Source: Mesorhizobium sp. YIM 152430
GTDB taxonomy: Bacteria; Pseudomonadota; Alphaproteobacteria; Rhizobiales; Rhizobiaceae
Length of the DNA: 64,000 bases
Direction of reading: 5' to 3'
NCBI RefSeq assembly: GCF_029210365.1
Contig: NZ_JARGES010000027.1
Location: 124,001 to 188,000, forward strand
The notes beneath the pieces were generated by a model. The model searched no databases. It saw only the letters and a list, made by a program, of their open reading frames with translations, and was not told the origin of the DNA. Positions 27,851 through 35,947 of the stretch are shown one piece after another. Numbering within the stretch: the stretch's first letter is position 1; each line of letters starts with the position of its first letter. The position numbers and the translations under genes are program-made.

Positions 27851-28780
27851 ATGCCGACAGCCCTGCCGCGTCCCGCTCCCGCTTCGATCGACGAGACGCT
27901 GGAAATGCTGAAATCCGCCGATTATGTCGGCGACCGCGCGCTGGCGACGGTCCTGTTCCTGAGCCTCAAGATGGGCCGGCCGCTCTTTCTCGAAGGCGAG
28001 GCCGGCGTCGGCAAGACCGAGATCGCCAAGGTGCTCGCCTCCGCCCTCGGCCGCCGCCTCATCCGCCTCCAGTGCTATGAGGGGCTCGACGTCTCCTCCG
28101 CCGTCTACGAGTGGAACTACGCCGCCCAGATGATCGAAATCCGCATGGAGGAAGCCGCCGGCGACGTGAAGCGCGACGCGATGGAGCGCAACGTCTTCTC
28201 GGAAAAGTATCTGATCCGCCGGCCGGTCCTCGACGCGTTGTCGGGCGAGGCGGGCTCCGCCCCCGTGTTCCTGATCGACGAACTCGACCGCACCGACGAG
28301 GCTTTCGAGGCGTTCCTGCTCGAAATCCTCTCCGACTTTCAGGTCACTGTTCCCGAACTCGGCACGATCGAGGCCAAGGAGCCGCCGATCGTCATCATCA
28401 CGACCAACCGGACGCGCGAAATTCACGACGCGCTGAAGCGCCGCTGCCTCTACCACTGGGTCGACTATCCGACCGCCGAGCGCGAATTGGAGATCGTCGC
28501 CCGCAAGGTGCCGCAGGCCAATGAGCGCCTGTCAGCCGAAGTCGTCGCCTTCATCCAGCGCCTGCGGAAGATGGACCTTTTCAAGGTCCCCGGCGTCGCC
28601 GAGACGATCGACTGGGCAAGCGCGCTGACCGAGCTCGACAAGGTCGCGCTCGACCCCGAAACCGTTTCCGACACGATCGGCGTTCTCCTGAAATATCAGG
28701 ACGACATCGCCCGCATCGGCCAGGGCGAGGGGCGGCGCATTCTCGACGAGGTCAAGTCCGAACTGGCGGCGGCCGAATAG
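27851..28780 (+). CDS. MoxR-type AAA+ ATPase (CoxD-like)
   Basis: AAA+ chaperone-type ATPase of 309 residues. Walker A GEAGVGKTE near residue 50, Walker B VFLIDELDR near 143, and a sensor 1 region IITTNRTRE. MoxR ATPases act with VWA-domain proteins to mature or insert metal centres. The next gene encodes such a VWA protein 2 bases on. In Oligotropha, CoxD with CoxE builds the Cu-Mo site of CO dehydrogenase. Here the downstream XdhC and molybdenum-cofactor genes point to the same kind of work. It starts 20 bases after the flavin reductase gene, with CGGAGA before the ATG. Confidence 0.92.
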   Translation: MPTALPRPAPASIDETLEMLKSADYVGDRALATVLFLSLKMGRPLFLEGEAGVGKTEIAKVLASALGRRLIRLQCYEGLDVSSAVYEWNYAAQMIEIRMEEAAGDVKRDAMERNVFSEKYLIRRPVLDALSGEAGSAPVFLIDELDRTDEAFEAFLLEILSDFQVTVPELGTIEAKEPPIVIITTNRTREIHDALKRRCLYHWVDYPTAERELEIVARKVPQANERLSAEVVAFIQRLRKMDLFKVPGVAETIDWASALTELDKVALDPETVSDTIGVLLKYQDDIARIGQGEGRRILDEVKSELAAAE

Positions 28781-28782
28781 AC

Positions 28783-30015
28783 ATGAACGCGGCGCGCAGC
28801 AATGCCGAGGGCCGGATCGCCGACAACATCGTCTATTTCGCGCGCACCTTGCGCAAGGCGGGAATGCGCGTCGGCCCGGCCGCCGTCAAGGATGCGATCG
28901 AGGCGGTTCTTTCCGCCGGCATCGGCACGCGCGAGGAATTCTACTGGACGCTCCACGCCGTTCTGGTGAACCGGCGCGAGGACCACGCCACCTTCGACGA
29001 GGCGTTCCGGCTCTATTGGCGCTCGCGCGAACTGATCGAGAAGATGATCGCGATGTTTTCCCCGGTCGCGCCCGACATGAAGGAAAAATCGAAGCCGAAG
29101 CCAGCCGAAAGCCGCGTTTCCGAAGCGTTGCTTGGCCAGAACGACCGCCAGACCAAGCAGGAAATCCCCGAGATCGAATTCGACGCCCGTTTTTCCGTCT
29201 CGGGCAATGAAGTGCTGCGCGGCAAGGACTTTGCTCAGATGACCGCGCGTGAACTCCTCGACGCCCGCGCCGCCATCGCGCGCCTGACGCTGCCGGCCGA
29301 TCAGGTGACGACACGGCGTTTCCGGCCTGATCCCCGTGGACGCCGGGCCGATCCGCGCGCGATGATGCGCCAGGCGCTGCGTACCGGCGGAGACCTGATG
29401 CTGCCGCGCTTCAAATCCGCGCGCACCGTTCACCCGCCGCTCGTCGTCCTGGCTGACATTTCCGGCTCGATGAGCCAGTATTCCCGCATCTTCCTGCATT
29501 TTCTTCATGCGCTGAGCGAGAAGCGAAGCCGCGTCCACACCTTCGTCTTCGGCACGCGCCTGACGAACCTAACCCGCCAGATGCGTCACCGCGATCCCGA
29601 CGAGGCGCTGGCTGAGGCCGCCGCCGCCGTGAAGGACTGGTCGGGCGGCACGCGCATTGGCGAGACGCTGCACGAGTTCAACCGGCTCTGGTCGCGCCGC
29701 GTTCTGGGGCAGGGCGCCGTCGTGCTCCTCATCACCGATGGCCTCGAGCGCGACGACACCGACCTGCTCGCCCGCGAGATGGACCGCCTGCACAAATCCT
29801 GCCGCCGCCTGATCTGGCTGAACCCGCTGCTGCGCTTCGACGGTTTCGAGCCGCGCGCGCGCGGCGTTCGCGTCATGCTCGACCATGTCGACGAGTTCCG
29901 CCCCGTCCATTCGCTCGACGCATTGAGCGACCTCGTGGCCTCGCTGTCGACGAAAAGCCGCCAGTCGATCGACCCGCGCCAATGGCTGGCCCTTGGCAAG
30001 GGCAGGGCGGCGTGA
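28783..30015 (+). CDS. VWA domain protein of the CoxE family
   Basis: Protein of 410 residues. The C-terminal half is a von Willebrand A domain with an intact metal-ion site: DISGSMSQYS near residue 226, then SGGTRIGETL and ITDGLERDD. The N-terminal half is helical with the CoxE-type start RIADNIVYFARTLRKAGMRVG. The middle has a basic stretch, RRFRPDPRGRRADPRAMMRQ. It is the partner of the MoxR ATPase 2 bases upstream. CoxE-like proteins are thought to present the enzyme precursor to the ATPase. No signal peptide. Confidence 0.92.
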   Translation: MNAARSNAEGRIADNIVYFARTLRKAGMRVGPAAVKDAIEAVLSAGIGTREEFYWTLHAVLVNRREDHATFDEAFRLYWRSRELIEKMIAMFSPVAPDMKEKSKPKPAESRVSEALLGQNDRQTKQEIPEIEFDARFSVSGNEVLRGKDFAQMTARELLDARAAIARLTLPADQVTTRRFRPDPRGRRADPRAMMRQALRTGGDLMLPRFKSARTVHPPLVVLADISGSMSQYSRIFLHFLHALSEKRSRVHTFVFGTRLTNLTRQMRHRDPDEALAEAAAAVKDWSGGTRIGETLHEFNRLWSRRVLGQGAVVLLITDGLERDDTDLLAREMDRLHKSCRRLIWLNPLLRFDGFEPRARGVRVMLDHVDEFRPVHSLDALSDLVASLSTKSRQSIDPRQWLALGKGRAA

Positions 30016-30041
30016 CCATATCCGGGTTGGAGGTAGACGCC

Positions 30042-30377
30042 ATGACATCTGATCTGCTGGGACAGGAAACCGATCCGCTCGCGCTCGCCGAACGCTGGGT
30101 CGGCGAAGGCCGCAAGGTCGCGCTCGCCACCGTCGTCGAGACCTGGGGTTCGGCCCCGCGCCCGGTCGGCAGCCACCTCGTCATCGATTCGGAAGGCAAT
30201 TTCGAAGGCTCCGTCTCCGGCGGATGCGTCGAAGGCGCCGTCGTCGGCGAAGCCATCGACGTGCTCGAATCCCGCGCGCCGAAAATGCTGGAATTCGGCG
30301 TCGCGGACGAAACCGCCTGGCAGGTCGGCCTTTCCTGCGGCGGCCGCATCAAGGTCTATGTCGAGCCCGTCGCCTGA
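30042..30377 (+). CDS. XdhC family protein, N-terminal domain only
   Basis: Protein of 111 residues that holds only the XdhC/CoxI N-terminal domain: VALATVVETWGSAPRPVGSH, GNFEGSVSGGCVEGAVVGEA, and LSCGGRIKVYVEPV. The two conserved Cys motifs (SGGCVEG and SCGGR) are present. XdhC binds the molybdenum cofactor, helps sulfurate it and inserts it into xanthine-dehydrogenase-type enzymes. Usually this domain is fused to a Rossmann domain; here that is the next gene, 2 bases downstream. ATG 30042 with GGAGG upstream is preferred to the GTG at 30012 that overlaps the preceding stop. Confidence 0.9.
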   Translation: MTSDLLGQETDPLALAERWVGEGRKVALATVVETWGSAPRPVGSHLVIDSEGNFEGSVSGGCVEGAVVGEAIDVLESRAPKMLEFGVADETAWQVGLSCGGRIKVYVEPVA

Positions 30378-30379
30378 CC

Positions 30380-31084
30380 ATGGAACTGACCCTTCTCAGC
30401 CAGGCCAACGCCGAACGTGCCGCCCGCCGCGCGGTGATCCTCGCGACCGACCTCGAAACCGGCGCCGCCACGCTCCACCGTGAAGCCGACCCGCGCGACG
30501 GCGAGTTCGGCACCGCACTCACCCGCGCTTTCGATTCCGGCAAATCCGGCAGCGTCGAAGTCGCCGGCCGCCAGCTTTTCCTCAACGTTCACGTCCCGCC
30601 CGCGCGGCTCGTCGTCATCGGCGCGGTCCATATCAGCCAGGCGCTCGCCCCCATGGCGCGGCTCGTCGGCCTCGACGTGGAAATCATCGATCCCCGCACC
30701 GCCTTCGCCACCCCCGAGCGGTTTCCCGACACGGCCTTGAGCGCCGAATGGCCCGAAAGGGTGCTCACGACCCGCCCGCTCGACGCCTTCACCGCGCTCG
30801 CCGCCGTTACCCACGATCCCAAGATCGACGATTTCCCGCTCGAAGCCGCGCTGCGCGCCAACTGCTTCTATGTCGGCGCGCTCGGCAGCCGCAAGACGCA
30901 CGACAAGCGCATTGATCGCCTGAAGGCCGCGGGTTTGAGCGAGGCCGACATCGCCCGCATCCGCGCCCCGATCGGCCTTGCCATCGGCGCCGCCAGCCCG
31001 GCCGAGATCGCCGTTTCCGTCCTCGCCGAAATCATCGGCGCCCTGCGCACCCGCACTTCCCGCCAGATGGAAGCCGAGGCGTGA
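30380..31084 (+). CDS. XdhC family protein, Rossmann domain part
   Basis: Protein of 234 residues carrying the C-terminal XdhC Rossmann domain: RLVVIGAVHISQALAPMARL, VEIIDPRTAFATPERFP, AAVTHDPKIDDFPLEAALRA, and FYVGALGSRKTHDKRI. The end IRAPIGLAIGAASPAEIAVSV is also typical. The first 75 residues look like a worn N-terminal domain without the Cys motifs. It starts 2 bases after the first XdhC gene and its stop overlaps the next start (GTGA). The pair should act together in molybdenum-cofactor delivery. The glycine-rich loop is GAVHIS rather than the more common GAGHVA. Confidence 0.9.
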   Translation: MELTLLSQANAERAARRAVILATDLETGAATLHREADPRDGEFGTALTRAFDSGKSGSVEVAGRQLFLNVHVPPARLVVIGAVHISQALAPMARLVGLDVEIIDPRTAFATPERFPDTALSAEWPERVLTTRPLDAFTALAAVTHDPKIDDFPLEAALRANCFYVGALGSRKTHDKRIDRLKAAGLSEADIARIRAPIGLAIGAASPAEIAVSVLAEIIGALRTRTSRQMEAEA

Positions 31085-32697
31085 AGTTCGGCCCGCTGAC
31101 GCTCGACCGGGCCGAAGGCGCGCTACTCGCGCATTCCCTCTCCGTGCCCGGCCTGCGTCTGAAGAAGGCGCATCGCCTGACGGCATCTGACGTTGCAGCC
31201 CTGCGCATCGCCGGTATCGAATCCGTCATCGGCGCAGTGCTCGAACCCGGCGACGTCCCCGAAAACGAAGCCGCCGCCCGCCTTGCCGCAGCGCTCGCTA
31301 TCGACGGAGTTGAAATCCGCGACCCGGCGACCGGCCGCGTCAACATCCACGCCCGCAAAGCCGGAATCTTCACCGTCGACCGCGCGATCATCGATGCCAT
31401 CAACCGCGTCGATCCGGCCCTGACGATCGCGACGCTCGCCCCATTCGATGTCGTCCAGCCAGGCCAGATGGTCGCGACCGTCAAGATCATCCCCTTCGCC
31501 GCCCCTGAAGCCGCCTTGCAGGCCGCCACCGCCGCAGCCCGATCCGGCCAAGCCTTCGCCATCCACGCCTTCCAACCGCGCCGCGTCGCAATCATCCAGA
31601 CGATGCTGCCCGGCGTCAAACCAAGTGTCCTCGACAAGACTACCCGCGTCACCCGCGATCGACTTTCACGTTCGCACAGCAGCTTGCAAACCGAACTTCG
31701 CGTGCCGCACGAAGACGAAGCTCTGGCCTCCGCCCTCACCAAACTCGGCCCGGAAAGCGATCTCGTCCTCGTCTTCGGCGCCTCGGCGCTCTGCGATTGG
31801 GACGATGTCATCCCCGCCGCGATCCGCCGCGCCGGCGGCACGGTCGAGCGGGCCGGAATGCCGGTCGATCCCGGCAACCTCCTCGTCCTCGGCTCGCTCG
31901 ACGGCCGCACGATCATCGGCGCGCCCGGCTGCGCCCGCAGCCCCAAGCCGAACGGCTTCGACTGGGTTCTCGACCGCCTGATCGCCGGCGTTCCCGTCAC
32001 CGCGGCCGACATCGCCGCCATGGGCGTCGGCGGTCTGCTCATGGAAATCCCCGTCCGCCCGCAGCCGCGCGACACCGCGGCCGCTGCAACGCGCCCGGCC
32101 GTCCATGCCGCCATTCTCGCCGCCGGCCGTTCCAGCCGGATGCACGGACCGAACAAGCTTCTCGCCCAATTCGGCGGAGTTCCGCTGGTTCGCCGCGTCG
32201 CCGAGGCCGTCACGACCTCCCGCGTGGGCGCCACCCACATCGTCCTCGGCCACCAGCGCCAGCGCATCGCCACCGCCCTCGACGGTCTCGACGTCTCGTT
32301 TGTCGAAAATCCCGACTATGCCGACGGCCTCTCCACTTCGCTCAAAGCCGCCGAACGCGCCTTGCCGCCAGAGGTGAACGGCCTTCTCGTCGTCCTCGGC
32401 GACATGCCCGGCATCACCGCGAATGCCATCGACGCGATGCTCGACGCCTTTGCCCGCTCGGGCGGCCAGGCCATCATCCGCGCCACCGATGCCGGCAAGC
32501 GCGGCAATCCGGTCCTTCTGCCGCGCACTCTGTTCACACAGATCGAAAGGATTGAGGGGGACACCGGCGCGCGCCATCTCGTCGAAGGCGCGTCTTTGCC
32601 GGTCGTCGACGTCGAACTCGGCACCGCCGCCAGCCTCGATCTCGACACGCAGGACGCCGTCCGCCTTGCCGGCGGCAATATCGTGGAAGACGCATGA
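31081..32697 (+). CDS. Fusion of MoeA-like molybdopterin-binding and MobA/MocA-like nucleotidyltransferase domains
   Basis: Protein of 538 residues with two parts. Residues 1 to about 335 resemble molybdopterin-binding domains (ESDLVLVFGASALCDWDDVI near 230, MPVDPGNLLVLGSLDGR). Residues from about 342 form a MobA/MocA-type transferase (AAILAAGRSSRMHGPNKLLA with the nucleotide loop, then VVLGDMPGIT and NPVLLPRTLF). It probably attaches CMP to molybdopterin to make the cytosine dinucleotide cofactor used by XdhC-dependent enzymes. Starts with GTG overlapping the previous stop; the next gene overlaps its end. The MoeA-like half lacks a clear copy of the full MoeA fold, so its activity is uncertain. 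Confidence 0.87.
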   Translation: MKFGPLTLDRAEGALLAHSLSVPGLRLKKAHRLTASDVAALRIAGIESVIGAVLEPGDVPENEAAARLAAALAIDGVEIRDPATGRVNIHARKAGIFTVDRAIIDAINRVDPALTIATLAPFDVVQPGQMVATVKIIPFAAPEAALQAATAAARSGQAFAIHAFQPRRVAIIQTMLPGVKPSVLDKTTRVTRDRLSRSHSSLQTELRVPHEDEALASALTKLGPESDLVLVFGASALCDWDDVIPAAIRRAGGTVERAGMPVDPGNLLVLGSLDGRTIIGAPGCARSPKPNGFDWVLDRLIAGVPVTAADIAAMGVGGLLMEIPVRPQPRDTAAAATRPAVHAAILAAGRSSRMHGPNKLLAQFGGVPLVRRVAEAVTTSRVGATHIVLGHQRQRIATALDGLDVSFVENPDYADGLSTSLKAAERALPPEVNGLLVVLGDMPGITANAIDAMLDAFARSGGQAIIRATDAGKRGNPVLLPRTLFTQIERIEGDTGARHLVEGASLPVVDVELGTAASLDLDTQDAVRLAGGNIVEDA

Positions 32698-33560
32698 TGC
32701 GCCTCGCTCTTGCCACCGCGATCTTCGCCGCAACGCTTTTCCCCGCCGCCGCCGAACTGCTCGCCCCGTCGAAGGACCGTCTCTTCGCCCTCCCGGCCAC
32801 GATCGAGACGAGCGACGACGGCGCGCGCATCGTCGTCGATTATCAGGAAATGCGCGACATCAACGGCCGCGACGAGATCCCCGAACGCCGCGCCCATGCC
32901 GCCTATGTCGACCTCTCCGTCCGCCGCGCCCAGCGCGACGTAACCGTCCAAACGCCCGCCGGCAACGTCGCACATGTTGCGGTCGGAAAGGTCGAGGGCA
33001 CCCGCTTCATCGTCGCCTATCTCCACGGCCAGGGCGGCAATCGCAGGCAGGGCGCGGACGATTTCACCTTCGGCGGCAATTTCAACCGCATCAAGAACCT
33101 CGCCGCGCAAAATGGCGGTCTCTACCTCTCGCCCGACTTCGCCGATTTCGGCACGACAGGCGCGGGGCAGGTCGCAGCGCTCCTGAAAACCTACGCCAAC
33201 GCCGCGCCGCAAGCGCCGATCTTCGTCGCCTGCGGCTCCGCCGGCGGCGCGATCTGCTGGCAACTGGCGCAGGACGGCGACCTCGCGCCGCGGCTCGGCG
33301 GGCTGCTCCTTCTCGGCTCGCACTGGGACGAGGGCTTCCTCGACAGCGCCGCCTTCCGCGCGCGCGTTCCCGTCTATCTCGGCCATGGCAGCCGCGACCG
33401 CGTTTTTCCCGTCGAGCGGCAGGAAGCGTTCTTTCGCGCCATCCGCGCAGCCGCGCCTGGCTACCCGGCCCGCTTCGTCCGTTTCGAGACGGGCAGCCAC
33501 GGCACGCCGATCCGCATGACCGACTGGCGCGCGGTGATCAACTGGATGAGCGAACGTTGA
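32694..33560 (+). CDS. Secreted alpha/beta hydrolase family protein
   Basis: Protein of 288 residues with a signal peptide (MMRLALATAIFAATLFPAAA). The alpha/beta fold shows the oxyanion region VAYLHGQGGNRRQG, a nucleophile-elbow candidate ACGSAGGAICW, an acid in GHGSRDRVFP and a His in ETGSHGTPIRM. The nucleophile motif is G-S-A-G-G. Substrate unknown; an esterase or phospholipase-type role is possible. Its ATG overlaps the end of the molybdenum-cofactor fusion gene, so it is read from the same operon, although an exported hydrolase there is unexpected. Confidence 0.82.
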   Translation: MMRLALATAIFAATLFPAAAELLAPSKDRLFALPATIETSDDGARIVVDYQEMRDINGRDEIPERRAHAAYVDLSVRRAQRDVTVQTPAGNVAHVAVGKVEGTRFIVAYLHGQGGNRRQGADDFTFGGNFNRIKNLAAQNGGLYLSPDFADFGTTGAGQVAALLKTYANAAPQAPIFVACGSAGGAICWQLAQDGDLAPRLGGLLLLGSHWDEGFLDSAAFRARVPVYLGHGSRDRVFPVERQEAFFRAIRAAAPGYPARFVRFETGSHGTPIRMTDWRAVINWMSER

Positions 33561-33583
33561 TAATTATCGGAAAGGACTCGATC

Positions 33584-34000
33584 ATGGATGCCTATGTCGA
33601 CCCGACGCGCGAGACCTTCGGCGACTTTCGAAGGCTTGTCGAGGAGGGGCCGATTCACATGCTCAATCTCGTGCGCCTGCGCGAACACGCACACTACCCC
33701 GATGGGCGCAAGGCCAGCGGCGTAGAGGCGTATCGGTCCTATGGGCGCGAGAGTGGCCCGATCTTTCGCCGCCTCGGCGGCCGCATCTCCTGGACGGGCG
33801 ACTTCCGATTGATGCTGATCGGACCGGCGGACGAGCGGTGGGACAGATGCTTCATCGCGGAATATCCAAGCGGAGCGGCCTTCGTTGAAATGATCAAGGA
33901 CCCCAACTACCAGAAGGCCGTCATTCACCGTCAGGCGGCTGTCCTGACATCCCGGCTCATTCGTTTGAAGCCGGGCACTTCGGGAGATGATTTCGGCTGA
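33584..34000 (+). CDS. DUF1330 family protein
   Basis: Protein of 138 residues that fits DUF1330, a ferredoxin-like dimeric alpha-beta barrel family: GPIHMLNLVRLREHAHYPDG, GVEAYRSYGRESGPIFRRLG and FIAEYPSGAAFVEMIKDPNY. No catalytic residue is established for the family. GGAAAGGA precedes ATG 33584, which lies 23 bases after the hydrolase stop, so it may be the last gene of that operon. Its stop adjoins the end of the convergent DUF1176 gene without any gap. Confidence 0.88.
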   Translation: MDAYVDPTRETFGDFRRLVEEGPIHMLNLVRLREHAHYPDGRKASGVEAYRSYGRESGPIFRRLGGRISWTGDFRLMLIGPADERWDRCFIAEYPSGAAFVEMIKDPNYQKAVIHRQAAVLTSRLIRLKPGTSGDDFG

Positions 34001-35032
34001 TCAGGGCGTCTCGCCGTAGCCGATCACCTGCTGCGGATTGATTTCGCCGTCATAGGTCGCATCGACCTCATAAAAGACGAGCGAGAACGCGCCATAGCGG
34101 AAGATCCAGCGCCCGGAAGCCGAAGCGTCTCCCACACCGCGCCATTTTTCGAACGACGTGACCGCCTGTGTGTCCGGGTCGTAGTCGGAATTGACGAGTT
34201 CGGTTCGCGTGATCATGCCAAGCTGCGTCATGTCCTCGACCGCGCCTTCGAGATCGTCGTTCTCGTAGCGGATGTCGAGTTCGGGCACGGCGAAAGACAC
34301 CGGCTCGACCGGGCCGTCTCCGCCGGTCATGAGATAGACATGGCTGATATTGTAGGCGCCGCCATTGCAGAAGAACCGGAACAGCCGGGCCGTGCGCATC
34401 GGATCGTCCGATGTCTCGTGCATGTAGCGATAGCTGATTTCGAAGTCCTGAGGGTCGGTCTCCATGCCTTCCATGGCGCCGCCGCCGCATCGGTTGGCAA
34501 AGCTGGCCGCAAACGCGCGCTCGGCTTCCAGCAGCGCCGTGTCCGTTTCGGGCAGGTCCGCCCCGCCGCATTGGCGCGGCAGTGCGTCCGGGCCGAATTC
34601 GGCCTCGCTGACGGCAAGATCCCTGTCCTCGATCGTCATCGGCACATAGTCGTCCGCGAAATTCGCCGGGTTCGGCGCCTTCAGCGTGTAGCAGCCGGCA
34701 TGGACCGTTTCGGTCCCGTCTGCGGCGACCGAGCGCAGCACGAGCGGCTGGCGATAATAGACGCTTCCTGCCGCGCCTTCCTCGGACGGCACACCGAAGA
34801 TGATTTCGGTCGTGTCGCTGTCGGCAAGGCTCTGCGCATAGGCTTCGACGCTTTCAGCCGGCGGATTGGCGAAATAGGAATAGGCGCGCGCGAATTCATC
34901 GCGGTCGATCGCATTGTAAAGCGAGCGGATGACGGTTTCGGGCGACGAGCGATCGTCGATGAAGGCCGTCTGGCCAAGGGCGGCCGTGCTCATGAAAAGG
35001 ACAGGCACGCCGATCGAGACGAATTTGCGCAT
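34001..35032 (-). CDS. Secreted DUF1176-like protein
   Basis: Predicted periplasmic protein of 343 residues with a signal peptide (SIGVPVLFMSTAALGQ). The C-terminal 170 residues resemble DUF1176 (LFRFFCNGGAYNISHVYLM, VTSFEKWRGVGDASASGRW). The N-terminal part ETVIRSLYNAIDRDEFARAY looks like an NTF2-like start. Cys residues occur in pairs (HAGCYTL, PRQCGGAD, ANRCGGG, RFFCNGG) that could form disulfides. Function unknown. It stands alone, convergent with the DUF1330 gene. Confidence 0.78.
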   Translation of the reverse strand: MRKFVSIGVPVLFMSTAALGQTAFIDDRSSPETVIRSLYNAIDRDEFARAYSYFANPPAESVEAYAQSLADSDTTEIIFGVPSEEGAAGSVYYRQPLVLRSVAADGTETVHAGCYTLKAPNPANFADDYVPMTIEDRDLAVSEAEFGPDALPRQCGGADLPETDTALLEAERAFAASFANRCGGGAMEGMETDPQDFEISYRYMHETSDDPMRTARLFRFFCNGGAYNISHVYLMTGGDGPVEPVSFAVPELDIRYENDDLEGAVEDMTQLGMITRTELVNSDYDPDTQAVTSFEKWRGVGDASASGRWIFRYGAFSLVFYEVDATYDGEINPQQVIGYGETP

Positions 35033-35094
35033 GGGCCAACCTCGCGAATCATGTCCCTTCGATTGCGAAGTCAGCCACTCATCGGCGGCGATGT

Positions 35095-35268
35095 CTAGAA
35101 GCGCCGCTTGGCCGCCATGTCGCGGGCGATCTGCGGAAAATCGGCCGGCTTGATGCCGATATCCGAGAGTTCCGCGCTGTCCATGGCGTTGAGGATCAGC
35201 ATTCCGCGCGATTGCCGGCTGACGCGAAGCGGCCGCGGCTTGGCGAAGAGTTCAGTGAAAATGCCCAT
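35095..35268 (-). CDS. DUF1127 small basic protein
   Basis: Protein of 57 residues ending ELSDIGIKPADFPQIARDMAAKRRF; the LSDIGI segment is the mark of DUF1127 (YjiS-like) proteins. Small DUF1127 proteins of Agrobacterium and Rhodobacter affect RNA turnover, phosphate and stress responses, and can bind RNA. GGAGA lies upstream of the ATG at 35268. It stands alone between the DUF1176 gene and a divergent gene with a stress-like promoter. Confidence 0.85.
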   Translation of the reverse strand: MGIFTELFAKPRPLRVSRQSRGMLILNAMDSAELSDIGIKPADFPQIARDMAAKRRF

Positions 35269-35377
35269 GGATCGTCTCCGAAGTTTCGATCCTCCCGACT
35301 GTGAAGATGGCATCCGCGGCGCATGTCGTGCAGTGCGATTAATGCAGGGCTGCCATGCGGGCCGAACAGTCCGGGTG

Positions 35378-35403
35378 GGAACCTTTCTTAGGAAATGCCG
35401 GTT
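35378..35403 (+). promoter_or_regulatory. Candidate EcfG-type general stress promoter
   Basis: GGAAC (35378-35382) and GGTT (35400-35403) are 17 bases apart, close to the GGAAC-N16/17-CGTT consensus. Transcription would begin near 35410, 30 bases before the ATG at 35440, and after the alternative start at 35395. Confidence 0.5.
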
Positions 35404-35439
35404 ATCATCGACGTAACGATAAACGGCTGGGAGGCCACG

Positions 35440-35880
35440 ATGTCCGGCGTGCGCGCCAAGAGCTTCGGCGATCTGCTCGACGATCTGATTTCGAGCGAAG
35501 AGGCGGAGCGTTTCGACGTCGGCCGGGCGCCGTCCTTGCAGGGCGACCTTCTCGACCAGATCGAACGGATTCAGGCATCGAACGCGCCCCTGTTCGAGCC
35601 GGCGGCCCGCCAGGCATATCACGAGCCGGTCCTGGCACCGGAAGTCATCGAAGCGCTCGATACGCTGATGCCCGAACTGTCGACCGACCCGCGAGACATC
35701 GCGCTCGAGCTCGGCATCGGCGGTCTGCGCACGATCGCCGATCTCGACCGCGCGCGTCGCCGTTTTGCCTTCGAGAACCACCCCGACAGGCTGGCGCCGC
35801 ATCTTCGTGCGCGCGCAGCCGCGCGCATGGGCATCGCGAACGGGTTGATCGACACCGCCAAGAAGACGATGGCCGAGTAG
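35440..35880 (+). CDS. J-domain-like protein with C-terminal HPD motif
   Basis: Protein of 146 residues. The C-terminal 45 residues look like the middle of a J domain: DLDRARRRFAFENHPDRLAP, with the HPD triad that triggers DnaK, then RARAAARMGIANGLIDTAKK as helix III. The rest is acidic and helical (SFGDLLDDLISSEEAERFD) with no known motif. ATG 35440 has GGGAGG 8 bases upstream; an ATG at 35395 has none and lies ahead of the predicted transcription start. It may be a stress-induced DnaK co-chaperone, but helix I is not clear, so this is tentative. Confidence 0.75.
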   Translation: MSGVRAKSFGDLLDDLISSEEAERFDVGRAPSLQGDLLDQIERIQASNAPLFEPAARQAYHEPVLAPEVIEALDTLMPELSTDPRDIALELGIGGLRTIADLDRARRRFAFENHPDRLAPHLRARAAARMGIANGLIDTAKKTMAE

Positions 35881-35947
35881 CGGATTTCGGCAGATCGGCA
35901 GTCGGCACTTGCGACGCGTATTGCCCGATTGCCGACTGCCCCAATCC

